Shown here: positions 1 through 8,312 of the stretch, one piece after another | How positions within the stretch are numbered: the first letter of the stretch is position 1 | Layout of the letters: every line of letters starts with the position of its first letter | Assembly (NCBI RefSeq): GCF_009789555.1 | Contig: NZ_CP046902.1 | Location: 1,290,001-1,354,000, forward strand | Length of the DNA stretch: 64,000 nucleotides | Source of the DNA: Stutzerimonas stutzeri | Lineage (GTDB): Bacteria > Pseudomonadota > Gammaproteobacteria > Pseudomonadales > Pseudomonadaceae | Direction: 5' to 3' | Made by a program: the position numbers and the translations under genes | Notes under the pieces: model-generated | Database searches by the model: none | What the model saw: only the letters and a program-made list of their open reading frames with translations | Told to the model about the DNA's origin: nothing

Positions 1-307
1 TGCGTAGCACGGTGCCGAGCGGAAATCGCTCGACATTGCATTGAAAGCTGCGCGTGCCCAGGAGAAAACCCAATTCCACCGGCAGCCCGGCCTGGCGCGC
101 CTGGCACCCGGCGAACGCGGCAACCGCCTGGGCCATGATCTCGATGCCGACCCAGGCGGGCAGGCTGCCGTCGGGCAGGTTGAACAATCCGCCGGGCTTG
201 ACCTGCAAGCGTGCATCGATGCCGTGCGCGTCGAAGCCCTCGACCGTGTCGAGCAGGATCATGTCGCCCGCATGGGGCACCAGCTCGGCGACTGGCCAAT
301 CGATCAT
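1..307 (-). CDS. 3-hydroxyacyl-ACP dehydratase of the aryl-polyene cluster (partial, C-terminus off the left edge)
   Basis: Reading leftwards from an ATG at 307 gives an open frame to the window edge, beginning MIDWPVAELVPHAGDMILLD. The 'PHAGDMILLD' stretch and the later 'PAWVGIEIMAQAVAAFAG' helix are the pattern of the FabZ/ApeP-like hot-dog dehydratases of aryl-polyene clusters. In that pathway the enzyme dehydrates 3-hydroxyacyl-ACP intermediates on each elongation cycle. The start overlaps the stop of the upstream ketosynthase by 4 bp (ATGA), so the two are probably translationally coupled. About 102 residues are present. The ketoreductase and second ketosynthase expected next in such clusters would lie beyond the edge. 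Confidence 0.85.
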   Translation of the reverse strand, partial: MIDWPVAELVPHAGDMILLDTVEGFDAHGIDARLQVKPGGLFNLPDGSLPAWVGIEIMAQAVAAFAGCQARQAGLPVELGFLLGTRSFQCNVERFPLGTVLR

Positions 308-1491
308 GGTGCGTCTCCCAGGATCAGGCTGATGTTGTTGCCGCCGAAGGCGAAGGAGTTGCTCATCATGCGGCGTGGTTCGGTCCCGGCCAGTGCCGTG
401 CCGGCTGTGACAAGGTCCAGGCGCGGCAGTGTGGCGTCTTGCTCGGCGTCCCAGCGGTGAGGTGGCAGGCGTTGAGCAGGGTTGTACGCAGAGAGCGACA
501 GCCAGCAGAACGCCGCTTCCAGCGCGCCGGCAGCGCCCAGCGTATGCCCCGTAAGCGGTTTGCTCGACGAGCAGGCCACGCCGGCGGGAAACACGGCGGC
601 GACCGCCAGGCTTTCCATGGCATCGTTGTGCCAGGTCGCGGTGCCGTGAAGGTTCAGGTAGCTGATTCGCTCGGCAGGGGTCGCCGTGCTGGCGAGTGCC
701 TTGCGCATCGCCTCGATCCCGCCCAGGCCTTGCGGGTCGGGCGCGGAAATGTGGTGCGCGTCGGAGCTGGCGCCGCCGCCGAGCAGCGCAATCGGCGCTT
801 CATCGCGGGTCATCAGGAACAGAGCGGCTGCCTCACCGATATTGATGCCGTCGCGGTTGGCTGAAAACGGATTGCAGATGCGCTCGCTGGTGGCCTCCAG
901 GGCGCTGAAGCCTTGCAACGTGAGATCGCAAAGGGTATCCACGCCGCCACAGATCACTGCATCGCAGATGCGGGCATCCAGCAGTCGCTTGGCGCTGAGC
1001 AGGGCGCGGGCGCTGGAGGTGCAGGCGGTCGATATCGAATAGCTGGGACCGCTGAGCTGTAGTCGCTCGCTGAGAAAATCGGCGGGCGCACACAGCTCCT
1101 GGTGACCATAGTGATAGCTGGCCGGCAGTCGCCCGTCGCGCACCAGGCCGGTGATGCCCTGGGTCGCTTCCTGGATGCCGGTGGTGCTGGTGCCCATGAC
1201 CACGCCGATACGCGACGGCCCGAAGCGGCCGATCGCTTCGAGTAGCTCGTCTGCGATCTCATCGGCCGCGGCCAACAGCATCTGGTTGTTGCGCGTGGCA
1301 TGGCGCAGCGGGACGTCGACGATGGACGGCAGATCGTCACTGACCGCGCCGACCGGCAACCAGCGTCCGGCAACGGCTTGCGGATAAGGCTGGATCGCCG
1401 ATCCGTCGCCATCCAGCAGTCGCCGGGCGACCGCAGCCTTGCCACGGCCCAATGCGCAGATCACGCCGAGGGCGTTCAGGTAGGCGGTCAT
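304..1491 (-). CDS. beta-ketoacyl-ACP synthase of the aryl-polyene cluster
   Basis: A 395-aa FabF-type ketosynthase with a complete active site: Cys157 in STACTSS, His282 in NLHGTATWHND, Lys311 and His316 in KPLTGHTLGAAGA. These residues support decarboxylative Claisen condensation with malonyl-ACP. ATG at 1491 was chosen because it overlaps the stop of the lipoprotein gene by 4 bp and because the protein then begins at the usual family N-terminus (MTAYLNALGV). Within an APE cluster it is the best candidate for the extra ketosynthase that initiates or elongates the polyene chain. It is probably expressed as part of the same leftward operon. Confidence 0.9.
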   Translation of the reverse strand: MTAYLNALGVICALGRGKAAVARRLLDGDGSAIQPYPQAVAGRWLPVGAVSDDLPSIVDVPLRHATRNNQMLLAAADEIADELLEAIGRFGPSRIGVVMGTSTTGIQEATQGITGLVRDGRLPASYHYGHQELCAPADFLSERLQLSGPSYSISTACTSSARALLSAKRLLDARICDAVICGGVDTLCDLTLQGFSALEATSERICNPFSANRDGINIGEAAALFLMTRDEAPIALLGGGASSDAHHISAPDPQGLGGIEAMRKALASTATPAERISYLNLHGTATWHNDAMESLAVAAVFPAGVACSSSKPLTGHTLGAAGALEAAFCWLSLSAYNPAQRLPPHRWDAEQDATLPRLDLVTAGTALAGTEPRRMMSNSFAFGGNNISLILGDAP

Positions 1492-2018
1492 TGTTGGCGG
1501 GCTCCGACTCTCGCGATGGGGGCGACACCATAGGTCAGCGTTGGGCCGACGTCGAGTTCGAAACGGCCATTTTCCAGGTACCGAACGTGCCAGCCCGACG
1601 CGGCCGGGCTCGTCAGCGAACGCCCGTCTGGCTGCTGTGACCAGGGCATTCCGGCATAGAGTTCCGGCAACTGGTCGGCAGGGCTGAGGGCGAACAGCAG
1701 CGCGGCGAACAGCTCGCGCGCCTCGGCATTGGGTGGCAGCAGACCGTCGGCCAGCCAACGGTTGTCCAGCAACCGCTGGCGCGCCAGCGGAATGCCCAGC
1801 GGATCGAGTAGCGACCAGCGCAACGCAGCGCCCTCCTGCTGGATGACCAGCAGCCAGTCGCGTGCCTCGCCCTGGTGATGTCGCTGGATATGCAACTGCA
1901 TCGGCAATGCCAACCGCGGCGTTTGCTCTGGCAATGGCAGATGCCCAGCGCAGGCGCTGAGCCATAGCAGCAGCGATAGCCAGGCCAGGCGCGGCGCGTG
2001 GCGGTTCAGCGCGATCAT
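1488..2018 (-). CDS. DUF3261 outer-membrane lipoprotein of the aryl-polyene cluster
   Basis: A 176-aa protein with a signal peptide ending in a lipobox-like LLLWLSACAG, so Cys near residue 21 is probably lipidated. The rest resembles the DUF3261 lipoproteins found in nearly all aryl-polyene clusters, next to the LolA-like and MMPL genes. They are thought to help place the finished polyene in the outer membrane, but no biochemical role is established. The start at 2018 gives a proper signal peptide. An upstream in-frame extension would bury it, so it was rejected. The gene overlaps the ketosynthase start by 4 bp. Confidence 0.8.
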   Translation of the reverse strand: MIALNRHAPRLAWLSLLLWLSACAGHLPLPEQTPRLALPMQLHIQRHHQGEARDWLLVIQQEGAALRWSLLDPLGIPLARQRLLDNRWLADGLLPPNAEARELFAALLFALSPADQLPELYAGMPWSQQPDGRSLTSPAASGWHVRYLENGRFELDVGPTLTYGVAPIARVGARQQ

Positions 2019-2028
2019 TGCTCGCCGC

Positions 2029-3270
2029 TCACATGGGTGCCGTCGAGCCGCACAGCTCGGCCAGCACACGCAGCCGGCGTTTGGGCTCGGCGACGTAGGG
2101 GTTGCTGTCGTCCCAGGCATAGCCGGCCAGGATCGAGCTGATCATCCGGCGGATTTCCGGCTGGGCGTTTTCGTAATAGATCACGTCCTGAAAGCTGCCG
2201 TCATACCAGCCCTCGACGTAGGTTCGGAAGGTATCCACGCCCCGCTTGAGCGGCGCGGCGAATTCGGTTTCCCAATTCACCGCTTCGCCGCTGAGTTGGC
2301 GATGCAGCACGGCGGCGGCCATGCTCGCCGAGCGCATCGCAATGGTGACGCCAGAGGAGAACACCGGATCGAGAAACTCCGCCGCATTGCCCAGCAAGGC
2401 GAAACCCGTGCCGTGCAGCGTCTTGACGTTCGCGGAGTAGCCGCTGATCAGGCGCGCCGGCGTATCCCACTCGGCATGCTTGAGGATGCGCCTGAGGTTG
2501 GGCGCTTCCAGCACGAACTGCTTGAGGCAGGCGTCCAGATCCAGCGGCCGGCCTTCGTAGCGCTCGGTACTGGCGACCACGCCCAGGGAGCAGCGGCCGT
2601 TGCTGAACGGGATGGTCCAGTACCAGACGTCGCGCAGCTCCGGATGGGTGGTGATGAGAATCTTGTCGCGATCGAAGCGTGGGTCGTCGATATTGTCCTG
2701 GATATGAGTGAACACCGCGCGGCGCAGGGGAAGATTCGACGGTGCCTCCAGCGCCAGCAGGCGCGGCAGCACTCGGCCATAGCCACTGGCGTCGAGGACG
2801 AAATCCGCCTCGATGACGTATTCGCAGCCGTCCAGGCGGCGAACCTGCAGACGCGGGCGTGGCCCGTCGAAATGGGCGGCGGTGATCTCCTCTTCGTAGC
2901 GAATTTCCACGCCCTGCGATTCGGCCTGATCGGCCAGCAGCTTGTCGAAATCGGCGCGCTGGACCTGATAGGTGCTGCCGTGACCTTCGGTGAATTTGTC
3001 CCGGAAGTCGAATTCCGTGTAGTGCTCGCCTCGACCGAAGGCAGCGCCATGCTTGGTCTGGAAGCCGGCGGCCTGTACGGCCGCGAGCATTCCGGCTTCT
3101 TCGATGAAGTCCAGGCAATGCGACAACAGGCTCTCGCCGATCGAGAAGCGAGGGAACCGCTGGCGCTCGATGATCAACACATCGTGGCCCTTGCGCTTGA
3201 GCAGGGCGGCGGCGATGGCGCCGGAGGGGCCCGCGCCGATGACAACGACGCTACGGTGTTCTGAACTCAT
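2029..3270 (-). CDS. FAD-dependent oxidoreductase with flavin-dependent halogenase motifs
   Basis: A 413-aa flavoprotein. The N-terminus has the dinucleotide-binding motif GAGPSG (residues 12-17) followed by a basic/acidic IIERQRFPRFSIGES stretch typical of the tryptophan-halogenase/geranylgeranyl-reductase superfamily. WYWTIP at 216-221 matches the WxWxIP signature that separates flavin-dependent halogenases from monooxygenases. Lys73 in GFQTKHGAAF sits where halogenases carry the catalytic lysine that forms the haloamine. Start ATG 3270 has an AAGGAAG ribosome site. Brominated aryl polyenes (xanthomonadins) are known, so halogenation of the aryl head group is a reasonable inference. A plain reductase or hydroxylase remains possible. 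Confidence 0.75.
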   Translation of the reverse strand: MSSEHRSVVVIGAGPSGAIAAALLKRKGHDVLIIERQRFPRFSIGESLLSHCLDFIEEAGMLAAVQAAGFQTKHGAAFGRGEHYTEFDFRDKFTEGHGSTYQVQRADFDKLLADQAESQGVEIRYEEEITAAHFDGPRPRLQVRRLDGCEYVIEADFVLDASGYGRVLPRLLALEAPSNLPLRRAVFTHIQDNIDDPRFDRDKILITTHPELRDVWYWTIPFSNGRCSLGVVASTERYEGRPLDLDACLKQFVLEAPNLRRILKHAEWDTPARLISGYSANVKTLHGTGFALLGNAAEFLDPVFSSGVTIAMRSASMAAAVLHRQLSGEAVNWETEFAAPLKRGVDTFRTYVEGWYDGSFQDVIYYENAQPEIRRMISSILAGYAWDDSNPYVAEPKRRLRVLAELCGSTAPM

Positions 3271-3430
3271 TGAAAACTTCCTTGTACGATTCGACGAGAA
3301 TGATGGATACCCGATGCGGCAGGCATCGAGAAAAAGCGCTCCGTTGCGCACCGCTGAATGCCATGGTCAGGGCCGCCAGCCATCAGCACCGCAGCCCACA
3401 GGCGCCGCGCAAACCGGAGCCGCGGCCTGA

Positions 3431-5770
3431 TCAGCATACGGCACCTCCGTCCGGCTCGGCGGCCCAGGGTGCCAGCACAAACGCAAACACCAGACCGAGC
3501 CCCACGGCCAGGCCGAAGTTGCTGACCGCCGGTGTACTCGACAAGGCCAGCAGGCCGAACGACAGCCAGGTGGTCACCGCCGCCAGCAGCGTACCAACCA
3601 GGCTCACCGCGGCACCGCCGATTCGTTCACGCATGAGAATGGCGTAATCGACGCCGATGGCGGTGACCAGCAACAGGCCGAACAGGCCGAACAAGGTCAG
3701 CGGTTGCCCGAGCCAGCCGAGGCACGCCAGGCTGCCGATGGCCGCCAATAGCGACACGGCCAGGCAGCGCAGGGCACCCCGCCAACCGAACGGCAGACAC
3801 AGCAGAACGAAAATGATCGCCGCGGCGCACAGTTTGAGCAGCGCGGCCTGGTGTTGGGTCTCGGCAAACAGACGGTTCAACTGCGCAGGTCGGTCGATCA
3901 GGCTGACCCCACCGATGCCCTCGGCCACGCCATGCAGCGCCGCGCTGTCGCGAAGCCCTTGCAAGCTGACCAGACCAGCCACCGAGCCGTCCTTCTGGCG
4001 GCCCAGCCACAGGGCGCGCCAGGGTTCGGCGAGCGGACCTGCCAGCACCTCTTCGATGCGTGTAACGGGCCGTGCATGCAGGCTGGAGAGTTCCCTCTCC
4101 AGCATGTCGGCGCTGACGCCGAGTTGCAGCAGAGGCTGACTGGCCTCCAGCAAGCGAGGCAGTGCGAGCTGCAGGCTTTGCTGGGCGGCAGCCGGGGCCA
4201 CCAGTTGGCTCAGCGCCAGATAGCCATGCAGTTTCTGCTCCGCCACCAGATCATCGAGGCGAGCGGCCAGGGCGTCCTGACGTTCGAGCAGCTCATCCGC
4301 GTCGCCCGCGCGTGTCAGAAAATACTGGCTGGTCGGTTCGAAGCCGGTGATCTGGCCGATGCGTTCGGCCTGTTGCTGCAGCGCGGGCGCCCGGCTGACC
4401 CAATGACGCAAGTCATCCTTGAAAGAAACCTGGCTGATGCCGGCGATGCAGAACACTCCGAAGCCGGCCAGTAACCAGATCGGGCGGATTCGACGGAGCG
4501 CCGTCTCGCGCAGTTTCAAACCCCGGTGGGCCCATTTCAGCGGGGCGGACCACGGCTGCAGCGGCGCATTCATCAATGAGGGCAACAGGCAGGTGGCGCA
4601 GGCGAAGGCGCCGAGCAGGCCCGCCGCGGAGAACACCGCGACCTGGCCCAGCGCTAAAAACGGGGTGAAGGCCATGGCGAGGTAGCCGATGACATTGGTA
4701 ACCAGAGCCAGCGCGAGACCGGGAAGTGTCAGGCGCAGCGCCCGGTAGGCATGCCAGGGTTGCAGCGACCAGCTCTTGGAGAGGTAATGCAGCGGGAAAT
4801 CGATGCTCACCCCTACCAGACTCGCGCCGAGCACCAGGGTCAGCACGTGGATCTGACCGAACAGCGCGATGCAGGCGGCGGTTCCGCTCAGTGCGCCGAC
4901 GATGACCGGCAGGGCGACCAGCAGGACGCGGGGCGTGCGAAACAGCATATGCAGCAGCGCGAGGGTGGCAATGAGCGAAACGCTGCCGATCAGGCCGGCT
5001 TCCTCTCTCGCCTGGCGCTGGCCATGGGCGGCATAGAGCATGCCGCCCGCCGCGAGCAACTCGCCCTGCCTGGCGTCTATCAGGCGGCGGGCAGCGCGGA
5101 CCAGATCGGCCACCTGCAGGGGCAACCGATCGTCGAAGGCATCGCCGTGGATTCGCGCATGGATCACCGCCCAGCGCTGGTCGCCATGTTCGGCCACCAA
5201 CAGACCGTCGAGACGCGGATGGATGTGCCCCGGTTGCGGCAGCTCTCGCTGCGCGAGGTCGGCGAAACCGAACCAGTCCTGTTCGACCGGCACGAGGCTG
5301 GCGCTTTCGAACGGACTATACAGGCGCTGCAGACGCTGTTGAATGAACGCCTCGGGCGAGGCGATCAGGGCTTCGCGACTCGCGCTGTCGAGCAGCGCCA
5401 AACGTTGGTCGAGCAGTTGCCGGCGCGCGGCGGGAAGGTCGGCTTGCACCGAGCGCCGAACCTGGACGAAAAGCTCGCTGGCACGCAGGTTATCGGCGAT
5501 TTCGTCTGCCAGCGCGAGAGCGACTTCTTCATCGTCGTGGCGAATCAGCAGCATCAGGTCTCGGTTCAGCGGCTCCTGCATCCGCTGCTCGGCCCGTTGC
5601 TCCAGGTCACCCAGTGCGCCGCTGGGCAATAATTGCAGCAGGTTGGCGCTGACCGGGGGGCCGTCGCGCCATTGCCATGTAGTCAGCCCCACCAGCCCGA
5701 GCAGCGCCAGGAAGAACAGTGAAGAAATCCAGGACGGAAGCCTGAGCGCTTTGTCAGTTGGCGAAATCAT
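3431..5770 (-). CDS. MMPL/RND-family exporter of the aryl-polyene cluster
   Basis: A 779-aa membrane protein built as two repeats. Each has one N-terminal helix (for example WISSLFFLALLGLVGLTTW near residue 14), a large periplasmic domain and a bundle of about five helices, which is the MMPL/RND plan. Proteins of this type sit in APE clusters beside a LolA-like carrier and are inferred to move the lipid-linked polyene out of the inner membrane. The ATG at 5770 overlaps the end of the LolA-like gene by 17 bp. The 160 bp between this gene and the next one downstream (3271-3430) show no gene. Confidence 0.85.
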   Translation of the reverse strand: MISPTDKALRLPSWISSLFFLALLGLVGLTTWQWRDGPPVSANLLQLLPSGALGDLEQRAEQRMQEPLNRDLMLLIRHDDEEVALALADEIADNLRASELFVQVRRSVQADLPAARRQLLDQRLALLDSASREALIASPEAFIQQRLQRLYSPFESASLVPVEQDWFGFADLAQRELPQPGHIHPRLDGLLVAEHGDQRWAVIHARIHGDAFDDRLPLQVADLVRAARRLIDARQGELLAAGGMLYAAHGQRQAREEAGLIGSVSLIATLALLHMLFRTPRVLLVALPVIVGALSGTAACIALFGQIHVLTLVLGASLVGVSIDFPLHYLSKSWSLQPWHAYRALRLTLPGLALALVTNVIGYLAMAFTPFLALGQVAVFSAAGLLGAFACATCLLPSLMNAPLQPWSAPLKWAHRGLKLRETALRRIRPIWLLAGFGVFCIAGISQVSFKDDLRHWVSRAPALQQQAERIGQITGFEPTSQYFLTRAGDADELLERQDALAARLDDLVAEQKLHGYLALSQLVAPAAAQQSLQLALPRLLEASQPLLQLGVSADMLERELSSLHARPVTRIEEVLAGPLAEPWRALWLGRQKDGSVAGLVSLQGLRDSAALHGVAEGIGGVSLIDRPAQLNRLFAETQHQAALLKLCAAAIIFVLLCLPFGWRGALRCLAVSLLAAIGSLACLGWLGQPLTLFGLFGLLLVTAIGVDYAILMRERIGGAAVSLVGTLLAAVTTWLSFGLLALSSTPAVSNFGLAVGLGLVFAFVLAPWAAEPDGGAVC

Positions 5771-6359
5771 GGCTTTCGATGGGGCTCAACTGATCGTCGA
5801 TCTGGGTGTCGGTCAGCATCAGCACGGTGCTGTCGCCCTGGGTTTCGAGCAGCTCGATGCGCTCGGCGGTGGCGCCGCCCTGAATGACGATGGCGCTGAA
5901 TATCTGCCCGAGCAGCTTCGATCGAGGGGTCAGCGACAATGCCCAGGCCTGTGCGGTACCGCTGAGCGACAGTGCGAAGTCGCGTTGCAAGGCTTCGGTA
6001 TCACCCTGAAGTACCGCAAGGAACAGGTCATTCTGGCGCGCGGCAGGGCCTTGCTGATCGGTCGCGTGCCAGCCGCTGGCGTCGCGGCGGGCAATTCCCG
6101 AGGGGCTGATGCGGTAGTCCTGTTGCACCGGCTCCTGAACAAACCAGAGCAGGCCACGGTCACGAGCCAGGACGAAGGTGCCAACGCTGACGAGCGGTTG
6201 AGGCAGTGCGCGCAGGTGTTTGTGCTGGGTGAAGCTGCCGCGGATGACCTCGGTTTCGCTGAGCTGGCGACTCAGTTGCGTCACGTCGAAGGTGTCGGCG
6301 CGTGCCAGCGTCGCCAGTAACAGGCCCAGCGTTGCGATCAGCTTGAACGTGCGCATCAC
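5754..6359 (-). CDS. LolA-like outer-membrane lipoprotein carrier of the aryl-polyene cluster
   Basis: A 201-aa protein with a cleavable signal peptide (MMRTFKLIATLGLLLATLARA). The mature part follows the LolA fold pattern: a VIRGSFTQHKHLRALPQPLVSVGTF start, then alternating strands with GLLWFVQEP. It probably carries a hydrophobic product across the periplasm together with the neighbouring MMPL exporter and DUF3261 lipoprotein. It overlaps the thioesterase upstream by 4 bp and the exporter downstream by 17 bp. Substrate specificity cannot be read from sequence. Confidence 0.85.
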   Translation of the reverse strand: MMRTFKLIATLGLLLATLARADTFDVTQLSRQLSETEVIRGSFTQHKHLRALPQPLVSVGTFVLARDRGLLWFVQEPVQQDYRISPSGIARRDASGWHATDQQGPAARQNDLFLAVLQGDTEALQRDFALSLSGTAQAWALSLTPRSKLLGQIFSAIVIQGGATAERIELLETQGDSTVLMLTDTQIDDQLSPIESHDFAN

Positions 6360-6781
6360 GTTAGGGCTCGCGCTACGGCTTCGACAAAAACCGTTGGCGA
6401 TGCCAGCAGCATCTCGCGGCTGGCCATGTCCACCGCGACCTGCACGCTGCTGCCACGGGTCATGCGTTCACCCGTCTCGGCGTCCGTGATCAGGTAGTTG
6501 ATCTTGAGGCGGTTCTCCCATTCGACCAGGTCGGCGCGTACCACGAGGCGCTGGTTGAAGCGCGCGCCGCGCATGTAGCGCAGCTGCACGTCGATGATCG
6601 GCCAGGCATAACCGGCATCGCGCATCTGCGTGTAGTTGTGGCCAATCCGCTCGAGCAGGGCGCAGCGTGCGACCTCGAAGTACTTGATGTAATGGCCGTG
6701 CCAGACCACGTCCATCGAGTCGACGTCGAAGAAGGGCACCAGCACTTCGACCTCGGCCTGCAGCACGCCGCCCTTACGCAT
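6356..6781 (-). CDS. acyl-CoA/ACP thioesterase, hot-dog (4HBT) family
   Basis: A 141-aa single hot-dog domain. The VPFFDVDSMDVVWHGHYIKYFE stretch contains the catalytic Asp24 and the downstream WHGHY of the 4-hydroxybenzoyl-CoA thioesterase group. This matches the small thioesterase of APE clusters, which is thought to release or proof-read ACP-bound intermediates. It overlaps the ammonia-lyase gene by 8 bp and the LolA-like gene by 4 bp, so all three are probably on one transcript. Confidence 0.85.
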   Translation of the reverse strand: MRKGGVLQAEVEVLVPFFDVDSMDVVWHGHYIKYFEVARCALLERIGHNYTQMRDAGYAWPIIDVQLRYMRGARFNQRLVVRADLVEWENRLKINYLITDAETGERMTRGSSVQVAVDMASREMLLASPTVFVEAVARALT

Positions 6782-8312
6782 AGAGCCTCCAGTGTTGCGC
6801 GCGAATGCGTTGCAGGCACAAGCGCAGCTCGCCTTCCAGCGCGCGATCCTCGATCAGCGGTGGGAAGTCCTCGCCCAGCGCGGCGTGCATGGCTTGCAGC
6901 GGCGCGGGCAGGGCACGTGCCTCCGGCGCTTGCTGGCGCAGCCAGACACCCTGATTGGCCGCGATCAGGGTCGCGGCGGCCACCTGTTCGGCCAGTTCCA
7001 GGCTGCGCAGCGCATCCCGTGCGGCGATGGTGCCCATGCTGACCTTGTCCTGGTTGTGGCATTCGGTTGAACGTGAGAACACGCTGGCCGGCATGCTGTT
7101 CTTCAACGCTTCGGCTGTCCAGGCGCTGGCGCCGATCTGCACCGCCTTGAAGCCGTGGTTGATCATCGCCGTGGCGGCGGGCGCGCCGGACAGGTTGCTC
7201 GGCAGGCCGTGGTTATAACGGCTGTCGACCAGCAGCGCGAGCTGGCGGTCAAGCAGGTCGGCGACGTTGGCGACCAGATTCTTCAGGCTGTCCATGGCGA
7301 ACGCGATATGCCCTCCGTAGAAATGCCCTCCGTGCAGCACACGCTCGTTATCGGCATCGATGATCGGGTTGTCGTTGGCGCTGTTCAGTTCGGTCTCGAT
7401 GAACTGCCGTAACAGGCCCAGGCTGTCGGCCAGAACGCCCAGCACATGCGGCGCGCAGCGCAGCGAGTATCGATCCTGCAGGCGGTGCAGCGGCGCGGTC
7501 GGCGCCTCGATGGCGAGGTCCTGGCGAATCCAGGCGGCGACCCGCATCTGCCCGGGGTGGGGCTTGGCGGCGAACAATCGCTCGTCGAAATGCTCGGGGT
7601 TGCCTTCCAGCGCGACGACATTGAGTGCGCTGATGCGGGTCGCCAGTTTCAGAAGATAGTCGGCACGGGCGTAAGCGAGGCAGGCCAGGCCGGTCATGAC
7701 CGCCGTGCCGTTCATCAGCGCCAGTGCCTCCTTGGGACGCAGCGTCAGCGGGCTCCAGCCGAGCTGGCGATGTACCTCGGCAGCGCTGCGGCGCTCGCCA
7801 CGGAACATCACCTCGCGTTCACCGGCCAGCGTCGCGGCGACATAAGACAGCGGCGTCAGGTCACCGCTGGCGCCCACCGAACCTTCCTCCGGAATCAAAG
7901 GCAGCACATCGTATTCGAGAAACGCGTGCAGCCGGTCGAGCAGCTCGATGCGCACACCGGACATGCCGTGCGTCAGCGATCGCAGGCGGGCGGCCAGCAC
8001 GGCCCGGGTGGCTTCGGCATCGAGCAGTTTGCCGAGGCCGCAGCCGTGAAAGGTGAACAGATGCTGCGGCAAGGCCTCGACCTGCTGCAGCGGGACCGCC
8101 ACCACGCATGAATCGCCGTAGCCGGTGGTCACGCCATAGATCACGCCTTCACGGTCGAGCAGGGTGTCGAGAAACTGCGCGCCGCGGGCGATGCGCTGAC
8201 GGAACGCGGCATCGCTTTGCAGGTGGGCCCGCGCGCGCCCCTGGGCCACGGCCAGCAGGTCCTCGATGCGCAGGTGGTTTTCGCCAAAGATCACAGGCTC
8301 AGCGTGGGTCAT
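6774..8312 (-). CDS. MIO-type aromatic amino acid ammonia-lyase (histidine ammonia-lyase family)
   Basis: A 512-aa protein of HutH/PAL/TAL length. The Ala148-Ser149-Gly150 triad in GSVGASGDLTPL forms the MIO cofactor. YGVTTGYG near residue 59 is the mobile catalytic Tyr loop, and NSANDNPIID is also conserved. Members of this family remove ammonia from His, Phe or Tyr. The selectivity pair aligned with Ser-His of HutH and His-Leu of tyrosine ammonia-lyase is Phe88-His89 here. In an aryl-polyene cluster it is inferred to make a cinnamate or coumarate starter rather than to degrade histidine. Start 8312 was chosen because the longer reading adds about 50 shadow residues. It overlaps the acyltransferase by 14 bp. 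Confidence 0.88.
   Translation of the reverse strand: MTHAEPVIFGENHLRIEDLLAVAQGRARAHLQSDAAFRQRIARGAQFLDTLLDREGVIYGVTTGYGDSCVVAVPLQQVEALPQHLFTFHGCGLGKLLDAEATRAVLAARLRSLTHGMSGVRIELLDRLHAFLEYDVLPLIPEEGSVGASGDLTPLSYVAATLAGEREVMFRGERRSAAEVHRQLGWSPLTLRPKEALALMNGTAVMTGLACLAYARADYLLKLATRISALNVVALEGNPEHFDERLFAAKPHPGQMRVAAWIRQDLAIEAPTAPLHRLQDRYSLRCAPHVLGVLADSLGLLRQFIETELNSANDNPIIDADNERVLHGGHFYGGHIAFAMDSLKNLVANVADLLDRQLALLVDSRYNHGLPSNLSGAPAATAMINHGFKAVQIGASAWTAEALKNSMPASVFSRSTECHNQDKVSMGTIAARDALRSLELAEQVAAATLIAANQGVWLRQQAPEARALPAPLQAMHAALGEDFPPLIEDRALEGELRLCLQRIRAQHWRLYA

Noticed and set aside
4751..6320. Long + strand frames opposite the exporter and LolA-like genes (also 59262-60824, 51591-52562, 2296-3264)
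   Set aside because: They are antisense shadows of high-GC genes: biased toward Arg/Ala/Gln/His, without domain patterns, and opposite genes with clear family motifs.
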